A stretch of 64,000 nucleotides of DNA from Nocardioides gilvus (GCF_003194605.1 NZ_QHKY01000001.1:496001-560000), one strand, 5' to 3'. Positions 16,545-27,070 are shown, counted from the first letter of the stretch. Numbers and translations are program-made. The notes: a model not told the origin generated them from the sequence alone.

Positions 16545-17503
16545 GCTGCGGCCCCCGCAGCGTCGCGGCCGTCCTCGAGCGCACGCACGCTGCCCGGGAC
16601 CTCACCGCTCACGATCCTCAGGAAGGTCTCCTCCAGGTTGGCCCCCACCGACTCGAGGGCGTGCAACTCGAGACCCGCGGCAAAAGCAGCAGCACCCACC
16701 TCGGGGGCCTTTGCGCCACGTACGACCCAGCCCCCGGCGACGTCCTCCAGGACCCAGCCGCGCTCGGTGACCAGACGAGCCAGCGCCTCCATGTCCGGTC
16801 CTGCGACGCGGACGTGGGAGTCGGCCAGATGCACCATCTCGGCCAGGCTCGAGGCGTGCACCAGGCTGCCGCGCGAGAGCACCGCCACGTCGTCGACCGT
16901 GGCCTGCACCTCGGCCAGGATGTGGCTGGAGACGAGCACGGTGCGCCCCTCCCGCGCCAGGTGACGCAGCAGGTCGCGCAGCCAGAGGATGCCCTGCGGG
17001 TCGAGGCCGTTGGCAGGTTCGTCGAGGACCAGCACCCCCGGGTCGCCGAGCAACGTCCCGGCCAGGCCGAGACGCTGACGCATCCCCAGGCTGAACCCGC
17101 CCACCCGGCGACCGGCCGCATCGGAGAGCCCCACCAGTCCCAGCACCTCGTCCACGCGGGCACGAGAGGCGCCGATCGCGGGGGCCAGGGTCAGCAGGTG
17201 GTCCACCGCCTTGCGCCCCGGGTGGAAGCTCGCCTCGAGCGAGGCGCCCACCACGGTGCCCGGGCGCGGGATGGACACGTACGGCCGGTCGCCGATCATG
17301 GCGCTGCCCGCGTCGGGACGCACCAGGCCCAGCAGCATGCGAAGCATCGTCGTCTTGCCGGAGCCGTTGGGGCCGAGCAGACCGGTGACCCGGCCAGGTA
17401 GCACGTCGAGGTCGACCCCGTCGACGGCACGCACCGGGCCGAAGGTCTTGGTGAGTCCACGGAAGCGGATCGGCATCCCTGGCGGGGTGTTGGGGGTCGG
17501 CAT
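16541..17503 (-). CDS. ABC transporter ATP-binding protein
   Basis: The 320-residue ATPase has Walker A (GPNGSGKTT, about 43-51), signature SLGMRQRLGLAG, Walker B VLVLDEPANGLDP and the H-loop SSHIL. The C-terminal 90 residues form an accessory region typical of BcrA/NatA-type subunits. It pairs with the downstream permease by a 4-base overlap. The ATG lies only 18 bases from the start of the divergent tRNA-Leu, leaving little room for a leader, so its mRNA may be nearly leaderless. Confidence 0.92.
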   Translation of the reverse strand: MPTPNTPPGMPIRFRGLTKTFGPVRAVDGVDLDVLPGRVTGLLGPNGSGKTTMLRMLLGLVRPDAGSAMIGDRPYVSIPRPGTVVGASLEASFHPGRKAVDHLLTLAPAIGASRARVDEVLGLVGLSDAAGRRVGGFSLGMRQRLGLAGTLLGDPGVLVLDEPANGLDPQGILWLRDLLRHLAREGRTVLVSSHILAEVQATVDDVAVLSRGSLVHASSLAEMVHLADSHVRVAGPDMEALARLVTERGWVLEDVAGGWVVRGAKAPEVGAAAFAAGLELHALESVGANLEETFLRIVSGEVPGSVRALEDGRDAAGAAA

Positions 17504-17521
17504 ACCTAGACTCTTCCAAAG

Positions 17522-17603
17522 GCCGGAGTGGTGGAATTGGTAGACACGCAGGATTTAGGTTCCTGTGCTCTAGGGCGTGAGGGTTCGAGTCCCTCCTCTG
17601 GCA
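17522..17603 (+). tRNA. tRNA-Leu (anticodon TAG)
   Basis: The acceptor stem GCCGGAG pairs with CTCTGGC, the anticodon loop TTTAGGT gives TAG, and a long variable arm typical of leucine tRNA is present. CCA is not encoded. The tRNA begins 18 bases from the divergent ABC ATPase start; TAGACT just upstream could be its -10 element. Confidence 0.95.
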
Positions 17604-17697
17604 CGCTGCACCCTTGGAGAGTCGAGTCGCAACCCGCCGGTAATTAATTTTTGGACCATGCTTCCCGTGTGACCCACCACACCCCTAGGGTCCGGCC

Positions 17698-18588
17698 ATG
17701 GACTCTGCAATGGCAACAATCGGCCTTCCGATCGCTCTGGGCCTCATCATGTTCGGCCTCGGGCTGGATCTCACGGTCACCGACTTCAAACGGATCGGAC
17801 GTCAGCCGAAGGCAGCTGTGATCGCTTTGGCCTGTCAGTTGATCGTGATGCCGCTGGTCTGCTTCGGCCTGATCATCGTCTTCGACCTCCACTGGACGCT
17901 CGGGATCGGCATGATGCTGCTCGCGGCCTCCCCCGGGGGCACCACCGCGGCGCTCTTCAGCAGGCTCTTCGGTGGTGACGTGGCACTCAACATCACCCTC
18001 ACCGCAGTCAACTCACTGATCGCGATCGTCACCCTGCCGCTGATCGCCGGCGCAGCGCTCACCTGGTACGGCCGGCGCGACGACGTCGAGATGCCCTTGA
18101 GCGAGATCCTCGAGGTCTTCGCGCTGATCATCATCCCGGTGGCGATCGGGATGCTGGTCCGAGCCCTCAAGCCTGACTTCGCGCTCCGGATGGACAAGAC
18201 CGTGCGTATCGGCTCGGCGCTCATCCTCTTGATCCTGGTGGTGGGCGTCGTCGGCGCCGAGCGGGCCAACATCGGCGGGTACATCGCCGACATCGGCCTG
18301 GTCGTCGCAATCTTCTGTGCCAGCAGCCTGGTGGTCGGCTACTACGTCCCCAAGGCGCTGGGTGTCCCCGGCCCGCAGGCGATCGCGTCGTCGATGGAGA
18401 TCGGGGTGCACAACGCGACCCTGGCGATCTTCATCGCGGTCGAGGTCCTGGGCTACACCGAGATGTCGGTGCCGGCCGCCGTCTACGCGATCCTCATGTT
18501 CGTCTTCGCGGCGATCTGGGGCCGCTGGGTCTCGCGGCAGGTCGCCCGGGACACCGCCCCGGCCCCCGACCGGGTCGCCGCCGCCTGA
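17698..18588 (+). CDS. Bile acid:sodium symporter (BASS) family transporter
   Basis: The 296-residue membrane protein has nine or ten hydrophobic helices. Family landmarks are MFGLGLDLTVTDFKRI in the first helical pair, LLAASPGGTTAALFSRLFGGDVALN in the sodium-binding crossover region, and SSMEIGVHNATLAI in the second repeat. BASS proteins move organic anions with sodium; many bacterial members take up keto acids or similar metabolites rather than bile acids, so the substrate is not assigned. The start is ATG 17698. A strong terminator follows. Confidence 0.92.
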   Translation: MDSAMATIGLPIALGLIMFGLGLDLTVTDFKRIGRQPKAAVIALACQLIVMPLVCFGLIIVFDLHWTLGIGMMLLAASPGGTTAALFSRLFGGDVALNITLTAVNSLIAIVTLPLIAGAALTWYGRRDDVEMPLSEILEVFALIIIPVAIGMLVRALKPDFALRMDKTVRIGSALILLILVVGVVGAERANIGGYIADIGLVVAIFCASSLVVGYYVPKALGVPGPQAIASSMEIGVHNATLAIFIAVEVLGYTEMSVPAAVYAILMFVFAAIWGRWVSRQVARDTAPAPDRVAAA

Positions 18589-18605
18589 GGGAACCGACGA
18601 TTCAC

Positions 18606-18648
18606 CGCGACGGGGCGGGAGGGCGCTCGGCCCTCCCGCCCCGTCGCG
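18606..18648. terminator. GC-rich bidirectional terminator hairpin
   Basis: A near-perfect stem of about 20 bases (CGCGACGGGGCGGGAGGGC and its complement) lies between the convergent BASS and rdgB stops. It lacks a T run and probably ends both transcripts. Confidence 0.85.
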
Positions 18649-18658
18649 TACGTCTGCC

Positions 18659-19288
18659 TCAGGCGAGGTCGGCGGCCACCAGGGGAGCCAACTCCCGCAG
18701 AGCGCGGCCCCGGTGCGAGATCCGGTCCTTCTCGTACGGCATCAACTCGGCCGTGGTGAGGCCGGCAGAGGCGTACTCGTCGGCGACGAAGAGGACGTCG
18801 TAGCCGAACCCCCCGGCGCCACGGGTCTCGCGGAGCACCCGGCCGCGCATCTGCCCCTCGACGACCCGCTCCGTGGCGTTGGGCATGACCCAGGCGACGG
18901 CGCACTCGAAGTGCGCGCCGCGACGTGCCGTCGGCACGTCGTGCAACTGCTCCAGCAGCAGGGCGTTGTTGGCGGCGTCGTTCTTCATTCGCCCGGCCCA
19001 GCGCGCCGACAGGACTCCCGGCATGCCGTTGAGGGCGTCGACGCAGAGCCCGGAGTCGTCGGCGATGCTCGGCAGCCCGGTGGCAGCGACTCCGGCGCGG
19101 GCCTTGAGCAGCGCGTTGCCCTCGAACGTCGCCTCGTCCTCGGCCGGCTCCTCGTAGTCGTCGACGTCGTCGAGGCCCAGGACCTCGATGCCGCGGACGA
19201 ACTCGGAGAGGATCCGCTTCATCTCCTCGATCTTCTTGTCGTTGCGCGACGCGAGGAACACGCGAGGAGCCGCATCCACCGGTGACAC
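18659..19288 (-). CDS. rdgB: Non-canonical purine NTP pyrophosphatase (RdgB/HAM1)
   Basis: The 209-residue enzyme hydrolyses dITP, XTP and similar nucleotides to keep them out of DNA and RNA. Motifs include FLASRNDKKIEEMK at the N-terminus, SIADDSGLCVDALNGMPGV, RWAG and the C-terminal SHRGRALREL. The start is GTG 19288, one base after the rph stop. Coupling of rph and rdgB is conserved in actinobacteria, including M. tuberculosis (Rv1340-Rv1341). Confidence 0.95.
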   Translation of the reverse strand: MSPVDAAPRVFLASRNDKKIEEMKRILSEFVRGIEVLGLDDVDDYEEPAEDEATFEGNALLKARAGVAATGLPSIADDSGLCVDALNGMPGVLSARWAGRMKNDAANNALLLEQLHDVPTARRGAHFECAVAWVMPNATERVVEGQMRGRVLRETRGAGGFGYDVLFVADEYASAGLTTAELMPYEKDRISHRGRALRELAPLVAADLA

Positions 19289-19289
19289 C

Positions 19290-20087
19290 TCAGGCCTCCA
19301 GGTCCAGGGCGATGCGCTGCAGACCGGTCAGGTCGGCGCACCCCTTCTCCCCCAGCACGAGCAGCGCGTCGAGCTCGGCCCGGTCGAAGGGGGCGCCCTC
19401 TGCGGTGCCCTGCACCTCGATGAACTTGCCGTCGCCGGTCATCACGATGTTCATGTCGGTCTCGGCGCGCACGTCCTCCTCGTACGGGAGGTCCAGGCGC
19501 GGGATCCCGTCGATGATGCCGACGCTGACCGCGGCCACGGAGCCGGTGAGCGCCTCACCCTTGAGCGCTCCGATCGAGCGCAGGTGCTCGACAGCGTCAT
19601 GCAGGGCCACGTAGGCGCCGGTGATCGCGGCCGTGCGGGTCCCGCCGTCGGCCTGGAGAACGTCGCAGTCGATCTGGATGGTGTTCTCACCCAGCGACCT
19701 GTCGTCGATCACGGCCCGCAACGACCGGCCGATGAGGCGCGAGATCTCGTGCGTTCGTCCCCCGATACGGCCCTTGACCGATTCCCGGGCCGAGCGGGTG
19801 TTCGTCGCTGAGGGCAGCATCGCGTACTCGGCCGTCACCCAGCCCAGTCCGGACCCCTTGCGCCAGCGCGGCACACCCTCGCTCACCGAGGCTGCGCACA
19901 GCACCTTGGTGCGGCCGAACTCCACCAGGACCGAGCCGGCCGGGTGGTCCTGCCAGTTGCGGGTGAAGGTGATGGCACGCAGCTCGTCGTCGGCACGGCC
20001 GTCCGCACGCAGGGTCAGGCCGGAAGTGGTGGGGCCAGAAGAGGTGGGGCCAGCAGAGGTGGGGCCGGAAGAAGTCGGGACAGTCAT
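19290..20087 (-). CDS. rph: Ribonuclease PH
   Basis: This phosphorolytic 3'-5' exoribonuclease trims tRNA precursors. The 265-residue protein shows the typical core: [66 protein letters not shown] and [18 protein letters not shown] 20087 is the only plausible start; no GTG or TTG follows in frame before the core. The start adds an unusual N-terminal extension of four PTSxG-type repeats encoded by four 15-base repeats. It forms an operon with rdgB. Confidence 0.94.
   Translation of the reverse strand: MTVPTSSGPTSAGPTSSGPTTSGLTLRADGRADDELRAITFTRNWQDHPAGSVLVEFGRTKVLCAASVSEGVPRWRKGSGLGWVTAEYAMLPSATNTRSARESVKGRIGGRTHEISRLIGRSLRAVIDDRSLGENTIQIDCDVLQADGGTRTAAITGAYVALHDAVEHLRSIGALKGEALTGSVAAVSVGIIDGIPRLDLPYEEDVRAETDMNIVMTGDGKFIEVQGTAEGAPFDRAELDALLVLGEKGCADLTGLQRIALDLEA
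20019..20078 (-). repeat. Four tandem 15-base repeats at the 5' end of rph
   Basis: Four consecutive 15-base units of the form GCCxGxAGxxGTxGG (plus strand) fill 20019-20078. They keep frame and encode the Pro-Thr-Ser/Thr-Ser/Ala-Gly repeats ahead of the RNase PH core. Units differ by one to four bases. The number of units could vary between strains. Confidence 0.8.
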
Positions 20088-20203
20088 GGGTCCGAGCCTA
20101 GGCGGTCCACGCGTTGAGAGTTCATCGCGGATCAGGGCCTCTTGGTCGGTGCCGGGGCTTACCCTCGAGTCAAGGCCCGACGGGGTCGTCTGGGAGGACA
20201 CTC

Positions 20204-21910
20204 ATGCACGTCAAGCGACGCCTGCGCACACGACTGGCCATCGCCACCGTGGGGGCACTGTCACTCACCCTGCTCGCACCGGGGATCGCCGCTCAGGCAA
20301 CCCCTGTCGTGCAACCCAACGCGATCCCCGGGATGGACGCCGTCCTGCGCCCGGCGAAACTGGTCGCCCTGGCGCCGGGCGCCACGCAGGTCACCGTCAA
20401 GGAGAGCGCTCACGGGGGCACGGTCGCCGTGTCGTGGTCGGTCAGGTCGAAGTCCGGCAGGAGTGAGATCTGGGCCAGGGTCAAGCGTGGGGCCTCATGG
20501 GGTCGCGCGGTCCGCATCAGCGACCGACGCGCCACTGCTCTGCGTCACACCACCGACATCGACTCCAACGGTGCGCTCTTGGTCGGGTGGTACGAGAAGC
20601 GGGGCAAGAAGCGTGCGGTGGTGGTGCGTCGTCTCAGCGGCACCAAGTTGAGTGCTCGCAAGACCTTTTCGGTCAAGGCCCAGGACGGTCCGTACGTCTC
20701 CGCCGGCCCCATGCAGGACGCCGTGGCCTGGACCGTGAAGAAGAAGGGCGTCACCCGCCCGTACGTCTCGATCGATGCCGGTGCGGGTTTCAAGTCCCCG
20801 ACGATGGTCGGCGCCGCCACGACGAAGCACAGCGCCATCAAGGGCAAGCTGAGCCTCAACTCCGACGGCCCGCAGGTGCACCTCGTCCACCTGGTGAAGA
20901 ACACCGCGTCCAATCGCGCGGAGGCGAGTTGGTCCGTGCTGGAGCCCGCTCGCTCCAACAGCTGGCAGCGCTACAGCAACCTCGGCCCGAAGCAGGCCGT
21001 CACCTCGCCGCACCCGCCCTTCGTCGCCGTCAACGACAACGGCGCGGCGGCGCTGATCTTCACCAACCGTGACGCCGTCGACCAGGTGCGCTACCCCAGT
21101 CTGTTCCTCTACCACCCCGGCCGTTCCGGGAGGGCCCTGGACCGCTTGGAGGAGGCCCGCGACATCGCGCACCCTGACGGCGACAGCGACACCCGCGCCG
21201 ACATCCCGCTGCGGTCCGTGCAGAACCGTCGCGGCTCCCTGATGGTCTCCTACGCCGACAGTCCCGGCATGCTCAAGCGACTCACCGCTCCGGACGGCAA
21301 CGGCTTCTCCAGCAGGGAATGGGTCGCGGACGCGTTGTGCGCTCCCCGCACCAACTGGTTCTTCGCGTGGCCCCCGGACGAGCCCGAGTTCCACTGCATC
21401 GACGACGAGTCCACGCCGGGATCTCTCCAGATCCAGCACGCGAACGTGGGTCTCCAGGCCACCTGGCGGCCGGACCCCAGGAGCCGCGCGCCGCTGCGGG
21501 GCAAGGTCCCGGACCCCTTGGTCCCGCTCCTGCAGATCACCGAGGACGTGGCCGGCACGAAGGACCCGGTCTGGATCGTCGACCACACCGAAGGTGGCCG
21601 GGACCCGGGCGCCCCCCGGCTCAAGTTCACCCGGGTGAAGCAGCCCAAGGTCGCAGGCACGGCGCGCGTCGGTTCCGCGCTGCGCGTCAAGGCCGGGGTC
21701 TGGCGAGCTCAGCCCGCCAAGACCACCTACCGGTGGTACGCAGGCAAGAAGAAGATCAAGGGCAAGGCGGGCACCAAACCCCGCCTGCGCCTGACCAAGA
21801 AGATGGCCCGCAAGAAGATCTCGGTCAAGGTCGCCGTCACCCGCAGTGGCTACGCCAAGCAGACCGTCAAGGTGAAGCTCCGCAAGAAGGTCAAGCCCCG
21901 GAAGCGCTGA
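20204..21910 (+). CDS. Secreted protein, sialidase-like repeats possible, C-terminal basic Ig-like domain
   Basis: The 568-residue product has a clear signal peptide (MHVKRRLRTRL then a hydrophobic stretch, AQA cleavage near residue 31). The middle part repeats short beta-strand patterns such as VAVSWSV, GALLVGWYEK and QDAVAWTV, suggesting a beta-propeller, without recognisable catalytic Asp boxes. The last 90 residues are strongly basic, with the pattern KVAGTARVGSALRVKAGVW and TYRWYAGKKKIKG, a bacterial Ig-like module often seen in actinobacterial exoproteins. ATG 20204 has a GGGAGGA site. No function assigned. It interrupts an otherwise conserved rph-region gene order. Confidence 0.7.
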   Translation: MHVKRRLRTRLAIATVGALSLTLLAPGIAAQATPVVQPNAIPGMDAVLRPAKLVALAPGATQVTVKESAHGGTVAVSWSVRSKSGRSEIWARVKRGASWGRAVRISDRRATALRHTTDIDSNGALLVGWYEKRGKKRAVVVRRLSGTKLSARKTFSVKAQDGPYVSAGPMQDAVAWTVKKKGVTRPYVSIDAGAGFKSPTMVGAATTKHSAIKGKLSLNSDGPQVHLVHLVKNTASNRAEASWSVLEPARSNSWQRYSNLGPKQAVTSPHPPFVAVNDNGAAALIFTNRDAVDQVRYPSLFLYHPGRSGRALDRLEEARDIAHPDGDSDTRADIPLRSVQNRRGSLMVSYADSPGMLKRLTAPDGNGFSSREWVADALCAPRTNWFFAWPPDEPEFHCIDDESTPGSLQIQHANVGLQATWRPDPRSRAPLRGKVPDPLVPLLQITEDVAGTKDPVWIVDHTEGGRDPGAPRLKFTRVKQPKVAGTARVGSALRVKAGVWRAQPAKTTYRWYAGKKKIKGKAGTKPRLRLTKKMARKKISVKVAVTRSGYAKQTVKVKLRKKVKPRKR

Positions 21911-21940
21911 GCGCCCCCGGGCAGCCGGGCCGGAGATGAG

Positions 21941-21975
21941 GAAGGCGCCTCGGACCAGTGGTCCGAGGCGCCTTC
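21941..21975. terminator. Bidirectional hairpin terminator
   Basis: A perfect 16-17 base stem (GAAGGCGCCTCGGACCA and its complement) with a tiny loop lies between two convergent genes. No T run is present. Confidence 0.85.
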
Positions 21976-21997
21976 GTCGTGTGGTGCGAGTGTCAGA

Positions 21998-22807
21998 TCA
22001 CTTCATCTCAGCGCGCTGGACGCGCACGAGGCCGATCACGAAGGGGACCACGATCCACAGAGCGGTCACTGAAGCCAGATTCAGCCACTGCTCACCCGTC
22101 AGGTTGCCGGAGAGCGGCATGCCCGTCGCCGGGTCCATCCCCAGGAGCGGGGTCTGCGCCGTCGCAAGGTCCAACCACATGGCACGCTCATTGAGCCAGC
22201 CCCAGAGGTTCGCCACGAGGTTGAAGGCGATCGGCAGGACGAAGAAGAGCACGATGGCGCCGGCCGAGTTGAGCACCACCAGCCCGAAGGCGACCCCTTG
22301 AAGGATGCTCATGACGATGACCAACAACATCTTGGCGGACTCGACGATCTCGTCACCGCCCCAGGCATCGGTCGCTCCACCGATCGAGGCAGCCACCGCT
22401 GCGACGAGCACCGCCAGGAGGAGGGTGGCGACTCCGTACACCAGCGCTGCAACCGTCTTGGCAGCGATCACCTTCATCCGCGACGGTTCGAGGGCGAATG
22501 TGGTCAGCGTCGTCCGCTGACCCCACTCCCCGGTCACCAGGAGGATGCCCAGCACCGGCAGGAGGAAGCCGAGGGGCGTGCTGGTGATGTTGAGGAAGTT
22601 GATGAACGTCCTGTCATCGGCGTTGCCGCTCGTCACGAAGAAGAAGATGACGATGACAGCGATGGTGATGAGGCCGATGATGCTCAGCAGCCACAGACCC
22701 GCACGGGTATCGGCCATCTTGCGCATCTCGACGGAGACGAGCCGTGAGAAGGGCACCTTCGAGGTGCCGCTGACATCGAACGTACGGGAGGGCGCGACGG
22801 CACTCAT
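21998..22807 (-). CDS. ABC-2 type transporter permease
   Basis: The 269-residue protein has six hydrophobic segments after a VEMRKMADTRAGLWLL entry helix, with the family-like coupling loop GEWGQRTTLTTFALEPSRMK. It is the membrane half of the exporter whose ATPase precedes it, with a 4-base ATGA overlap. It resembles the permease at 15744-16544 in organisation. The substrate is unknown. Confidence 0.87.
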   Translation of the reverse strand: MSAVAPSRTFDVSGTSKVPFSRLVSVEMRKMADTRAGLWLLSIIGLITIAVIVIFFFVTSGNADDRTFINFLNITSTPLGFLLPVLGILLVTGEWGQRTTLTTFALEPSRMKVIAAKTVAALVYGVATLLLAVLVAAVAASIGGATDAWGGDEIVESAKMLLVIVMSILQGVAFGLVVLNSAGAIVLFFVLPIAFNLVANLWGWLNERAMWLDLATAQTPLLGMDPATGMPLSGNLTGEQWLNLASVTALWIVVPFVIGLVRVQRAEMK

Positions 22808-23718
22808 GCCTGGGCTCCTTCGGTGAGTTGTTCACGCTGAGTCGGTGCAGTGAGTTCGAGGAAGAGCCGCTCCAGCCCGCCGTCGGCGGCGCGGAGATCC
22901 ATGAGGACAATCCCGGCCTGGACAGCGAGACGACCCACCTGCACCGGCTGGGCCTCCACCCGGAAGCCCTCCCCGGCCTGCGCGTAGGCAAGCCCGGAGC
23001 CGTCCAGCGCACGGCGCAACTGGGCGCCGTCCTCAGCGGTCACGAAGCAACCGTGACCTCCCGCCTGGGCGAGCATGTCCTGCTTGGTGCCCTGGGCCAC
23101 GATCCGCCCGTTCCCGATCATCACCATCTCGTCGGCGATGATCTCGACCTCGTGGAGCAGGTGACTGGAGAGCAGCACCGTGCCCCCCTGGTCGGCGAAC
23201 GTCTTCAGCAGGCCACGCATCCAGTGGATGCCGGCCGGGTCCAGTCCGTTGGCCGGCTCGTCGAGGACCAGGACCGAGGGATCGCCGAGCAGTGCGTTGG
23301 CGATGCCGAGACGCTGACGCATCCCCAGCGAGTAGTTGCGGACGCGTCGCTTGGACTCGCTCCCGGTGAGACTGACCAGCTCCAGCATCTCGTCGACGCG
23401 GCGGGCCGGCAGGCCCATGACCTTCGCCGACAGGGTGAGGACCTCACGACCGGTCCGTCCGGCGTGCTGGGCGGAGGCGTCGAGCAGGACCCCCACGTGG
23501 AGGCCCGGGTTCGGAATGTCGGAATAACGCATCCCGCCGATGGTGGCGGTGCCGCGGCTGGCGGTCGTGAGCCCCGTCAGCACCCGCATCGTCGTGGTCT
23601 TCCCGGCGCCGTTGGGCCCCAGAAAACCCGTGACGCGACCGGGCTCGGCGGTGAAGCTCACGTCATCGACGGCCGTGAAACCGCCGTACGTCTTGGTCAG
23701 TCCTTGGACAGAAATCAT
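22804..23718 (-). CDS. ABC transporter ATP-binding protein
   Basis: The 304-residue ATPase carries Walker A GPNGAGKTTT (about 36-45), signature YSLGMRQRLGIAN, Walker B VLVLDEPANGLDP and H-loop SSHLLHEV, then the accessory C-terminal domain of BcrA-like subunits. ATG 23718 starts directly at the MISVQGLTKTYGG motif; upstream frame is rejected. It belongs with the permease at 21998-22807 and is a paralogue of the ATPase at 16541-17503. The pair sits between rph and the Rv1339-like gene, which are close neighbours in mycobacteria. Confidence 0.92.
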   Translation of the reverse strand: MISVQGLTKTYGGFTAVDDVSFTAEPGRVTGFLGPNGAGKTTTMRVLTGLTTASRGTATIGGMRYSDIPNPGLHVGVLLDASAQHAGRTGREVLTLSAKVMGLPARRVDEMLELVSLTGSESKRRVRNYSLGMRQRLGIANALLGDPSVLVLDEPANGLDPAGIHWMRGLLKTFADQGGTVLLSSHLLHEVEIIADEMVMIGNGRIVAQGTKQDMLAQAGGHGCFVTAEDGAQLRRALDGSGLAYAQAGEGFRVEAQPVQVGRLAVQAGIVLMDLRAADGGLERLFLELTAPTQREQLTEGAQA

Positions 23719-23762
23719 GGGCCCCACCCTTTCACGAGTGGGTTGCCAGCACGAGGCCTGGC

Positions 23763-24527
23763 TCAGAGAGCGGGGAACTCGTAGACGTCCCCGGCCCGGG
23801 CGAGGGCGAGGGGGCCGTCGTACACGTCCTTCGCCTCGGCGAGGACCACCTGCGGATCGTGCCACGGCGGCACGTGGGTCAGCACCAACTGACGCACTCC
23901 TGCGCTCGACGCGAGCTCCCCGCACTCACGGCCGGTGAGGTGCAGGTCAGCAGGGTTGTCGGTGCCCTCCTCGAAGGATGCCTCCGCCAGCAGCAGGTCG
24001 GCGCCGCGCGCCGCATGGCCGAGGGCGTCACAGGGGCCGGAGTCACCGGTGTACGCCAGGACCCGGCCACCACAGGTGACCCGCAGCGAGAAGGCCGGTA
24101 CGGGATGAACCACCTCGACCGCCTCGACCGTGAACGGGCCCATCTGCACCGGAGCACCCCAGACGTGGAAGTCGAACTCCTCGGTCATGCCGGGATCCAG
24201 GGGCAGGTCGTACGCGCGCGCCACTCGGTCGGCCGTCCCGACGGGCCCCCACACACCGATCCGCGGCTGCGGCCCGGTCGGGTGGTACTTGCGCATCACG
24301 TGGTAGCCGCAGAGATCCAGGCAGTGGTCGGCGTGCAGGTGCGAGAGGAAGACGGCGTCGATGGTGAGCGGGTCCACGTACCGGTGCAGGGCCCCCAGTG
24401 CGCCCGAGCCGAGGTCCAGCAGCACGCGCCACGTACGTCCCTCGTGGTCCGCCTCGAGCAGGTAACAGCTGGCCGGCGAGTCGGGACCGGGATAGGACCC
24501 GGAGCAACCAACGACTGTGAGCCTCAT
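23763..24527 (-). CDS. Metallo-beta-lactamase-fold phosphodiesterase, Rv1339-like
   Basis: The 254-residue protein has the MBL core: MRLTVVGCSGSYPGPDSPASCYLL at the start (residues 1-24), metal motif SHLHADHCLDLCG, GDSGPCDAL, and C-terminal LTHVPPWHD. In M. tuberculosis the homologue at this genomic position, Rv1339, has been reported as an atypical cAMP phosphodiesterase; whether this one acts on cAMP is inference from synteny and fold. Other MBL roles such as RNase Z-like activity are possible. ATG 24527 is divergent from the phosphatase-like gene. Confidence 0.85.
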   Translation of the reverse strand: MRLTVVGCSGSYPGPDSPASCYLLEADHEGRTWRVLLDLGSGALGALHRYVDPLTIDAVFLSHLHADHCLDLCGYHVMRKYHPTGPQPRIGVWGPVGTADRVARAYDLPLDPGMTEEFDFHVWGAPVQMGPFTVEAVEVVHPVPAFSLRVTCGGRVLAYTGDSGPCDALGHAARGADLLLAEASFEEGTDNPADLHLTGRECGELASSAGVRQLVLTHVPPWHDPQVVLAEAKDVYDGPLALARAGDVYEFPAL

Positions 24528-24696
24528 GTCTCTCCTCTTCGGGGGCGGGACCGAGCACACCAAGACTTGGTCCTCAGCAAGATTAGGGGTTTGCAGCGCC
24601 GATGACAGCCCGGGGCGATCCATCTCACGTGCACACCCCTGTCGCCCAGCCTTCACCTGTGATTGGAAGCACGCACGCGTGGGTAGTCTGGCGGGA

Positions 24697-25785
24697 GTGA
24701 AGACTCGGCTGCACACCCCCGCACTCCTCACCGTCCTGGCCGTCGGGCTGCTCGTGATCGGGTTGACCTCGCTGTCGCCGTGGTCGCCCAGCGACCTGAT
24801 CGACGAAGACCCTTCTTCAAGTGCACCAACAGAGCGCGGCGCTGCAGCGGAGCGGTCGCCGTCCACACGGGTGAAGCCGGTGGAGAGCGTCCTGCTGATC
24901 TCGATCGACGGTCTGAACCCGAGTGCGCTGGAGCAACTCGGCCGTAAGAAGACTCCTCACCTGCACCGCCTCATGCGACAGGGCGCGTCCACCCTCAATG
25001 CCAGGACCGCGGTCGAGGAGACGGTGACCCTGCCCAACCACACCAGCATGGTGACCGGACGCCGGGTGGATCGGGCCCAGGGCGGCCACGGGATCGCCTG
25101 GAACAAGCTCAGCGGCAAGCCGGGCACGGTCCGCGGCGCTGCCCGCGGGCGGATCGACTCCGTCTTCAGCGTGGTCGACAAGGCCGACGGCAGCAGCGCC
25201 ATGTTCGTCCAGAAGAAGAAGTTCAGGTTGTGGAGTCGTTCGTGGCCCAAGGCCCTCGATCTGGTGCGAGTGGACGAGAACACCAAGAGACTGGTCCGTT
25301 CGCTGCGCAAGGACCTCCGCGAGCGCGACCGGGAGGTGCGCTTCCTCCATCTCTGGAGCCCGGACGCCGCCGGTCACGAGCACGGGTTCATGAGCAAGCG
25401 GTATCTCGCCGCGGTACGCAGGGCCGACACCCGCGTCGGTGAGGTGATGAAGACCGTCAAGGGCCACCCAGAGGTCAAGGGCCGACTCACGGTGGTCCTG
25501 ACCTCCGACCACGGGGGCCAGGACATGAACCACGGCGACACCGACGTGCTCGCCAACTATCGCGTGCCCTTCATGGTGCGCGGTCCCGGCGTTGCGCGCA
25601 ACGCCGACCTGTACGACCTCAGTGACGCACTCGCCGACCCCGGGCGTACGCAGCCCTCGTACGACGCCGAGAAGCCGCCGGTGCGCAACGGAGACGCCGC
25701 CAACGTGGTCCTGGGTCTGCTGGGGCTCGACCCGGTCCCCGGGAGTGAGTTCAACGCCGGAGGCGAGATCCGGCTTGCCCGCTGA
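24697..25785 (+). CDS. Membrane-anchored or secreted alkaline-phosphatase-fold nucleotide pyrophosphatase/phosphodiesterase
   Basis: The 362-residue protein begins with a signal anchor (residues about 6-28). The type I phosphodiesterase/NPP core follows: LLISIDGLNPSALE with the first metal aspartate, then TLPNHTSMVTGRRV with the likely catalytic threonine/serine region, HLWSPDAAGHEHGF, and LTSDHGGQDMNH with the second metal site. It likely hydrolyses phosphodiester or pyrophosphate bonds outside the cell; the substrate is unknown. GTG 24697 follows GGCGGGA. In mycobacteria this position holds murI and a rhomboid gene instead. Confidence 0.85.
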   Translation: MKTRLHTPALLTVLAVGLLVIGLTSLSPWSPSDLIDEDPSSSAPTERGAAAERSPSTRVKPVESVLLISIDGLNPSALEQLGRKKTPHLHRLMRQGASTLNARTAVEETVTLPNHTSMVTGRRVDRAQGGHGIAWNKLSGKPGTVRGAARGRIDSVFSVVDKADGSSAMFVQKKKFRLWSRSWPKALDLVRVDENTKRLVRSLRKDLRERDREVRFLHLWSPDAAGHEHGFMSKRYLAAVRRADTRVGEVMKTVKGHPEVKGRLTVVLTSDHGGQDMNHGDTDVLANYRVPFMVRGPGVARNADLYDLSDALADPGRTQPSYDAEKPPVRNGDAANVVLGLLGLDPVPGSEFNAGGEIRLAR

Positions 25786-25818
25786 CCCGAACGTCCAGCG
25801 GTCCGGGCCGGGACGGGA

Positions 25819-27070
<1,252 letters not shown>

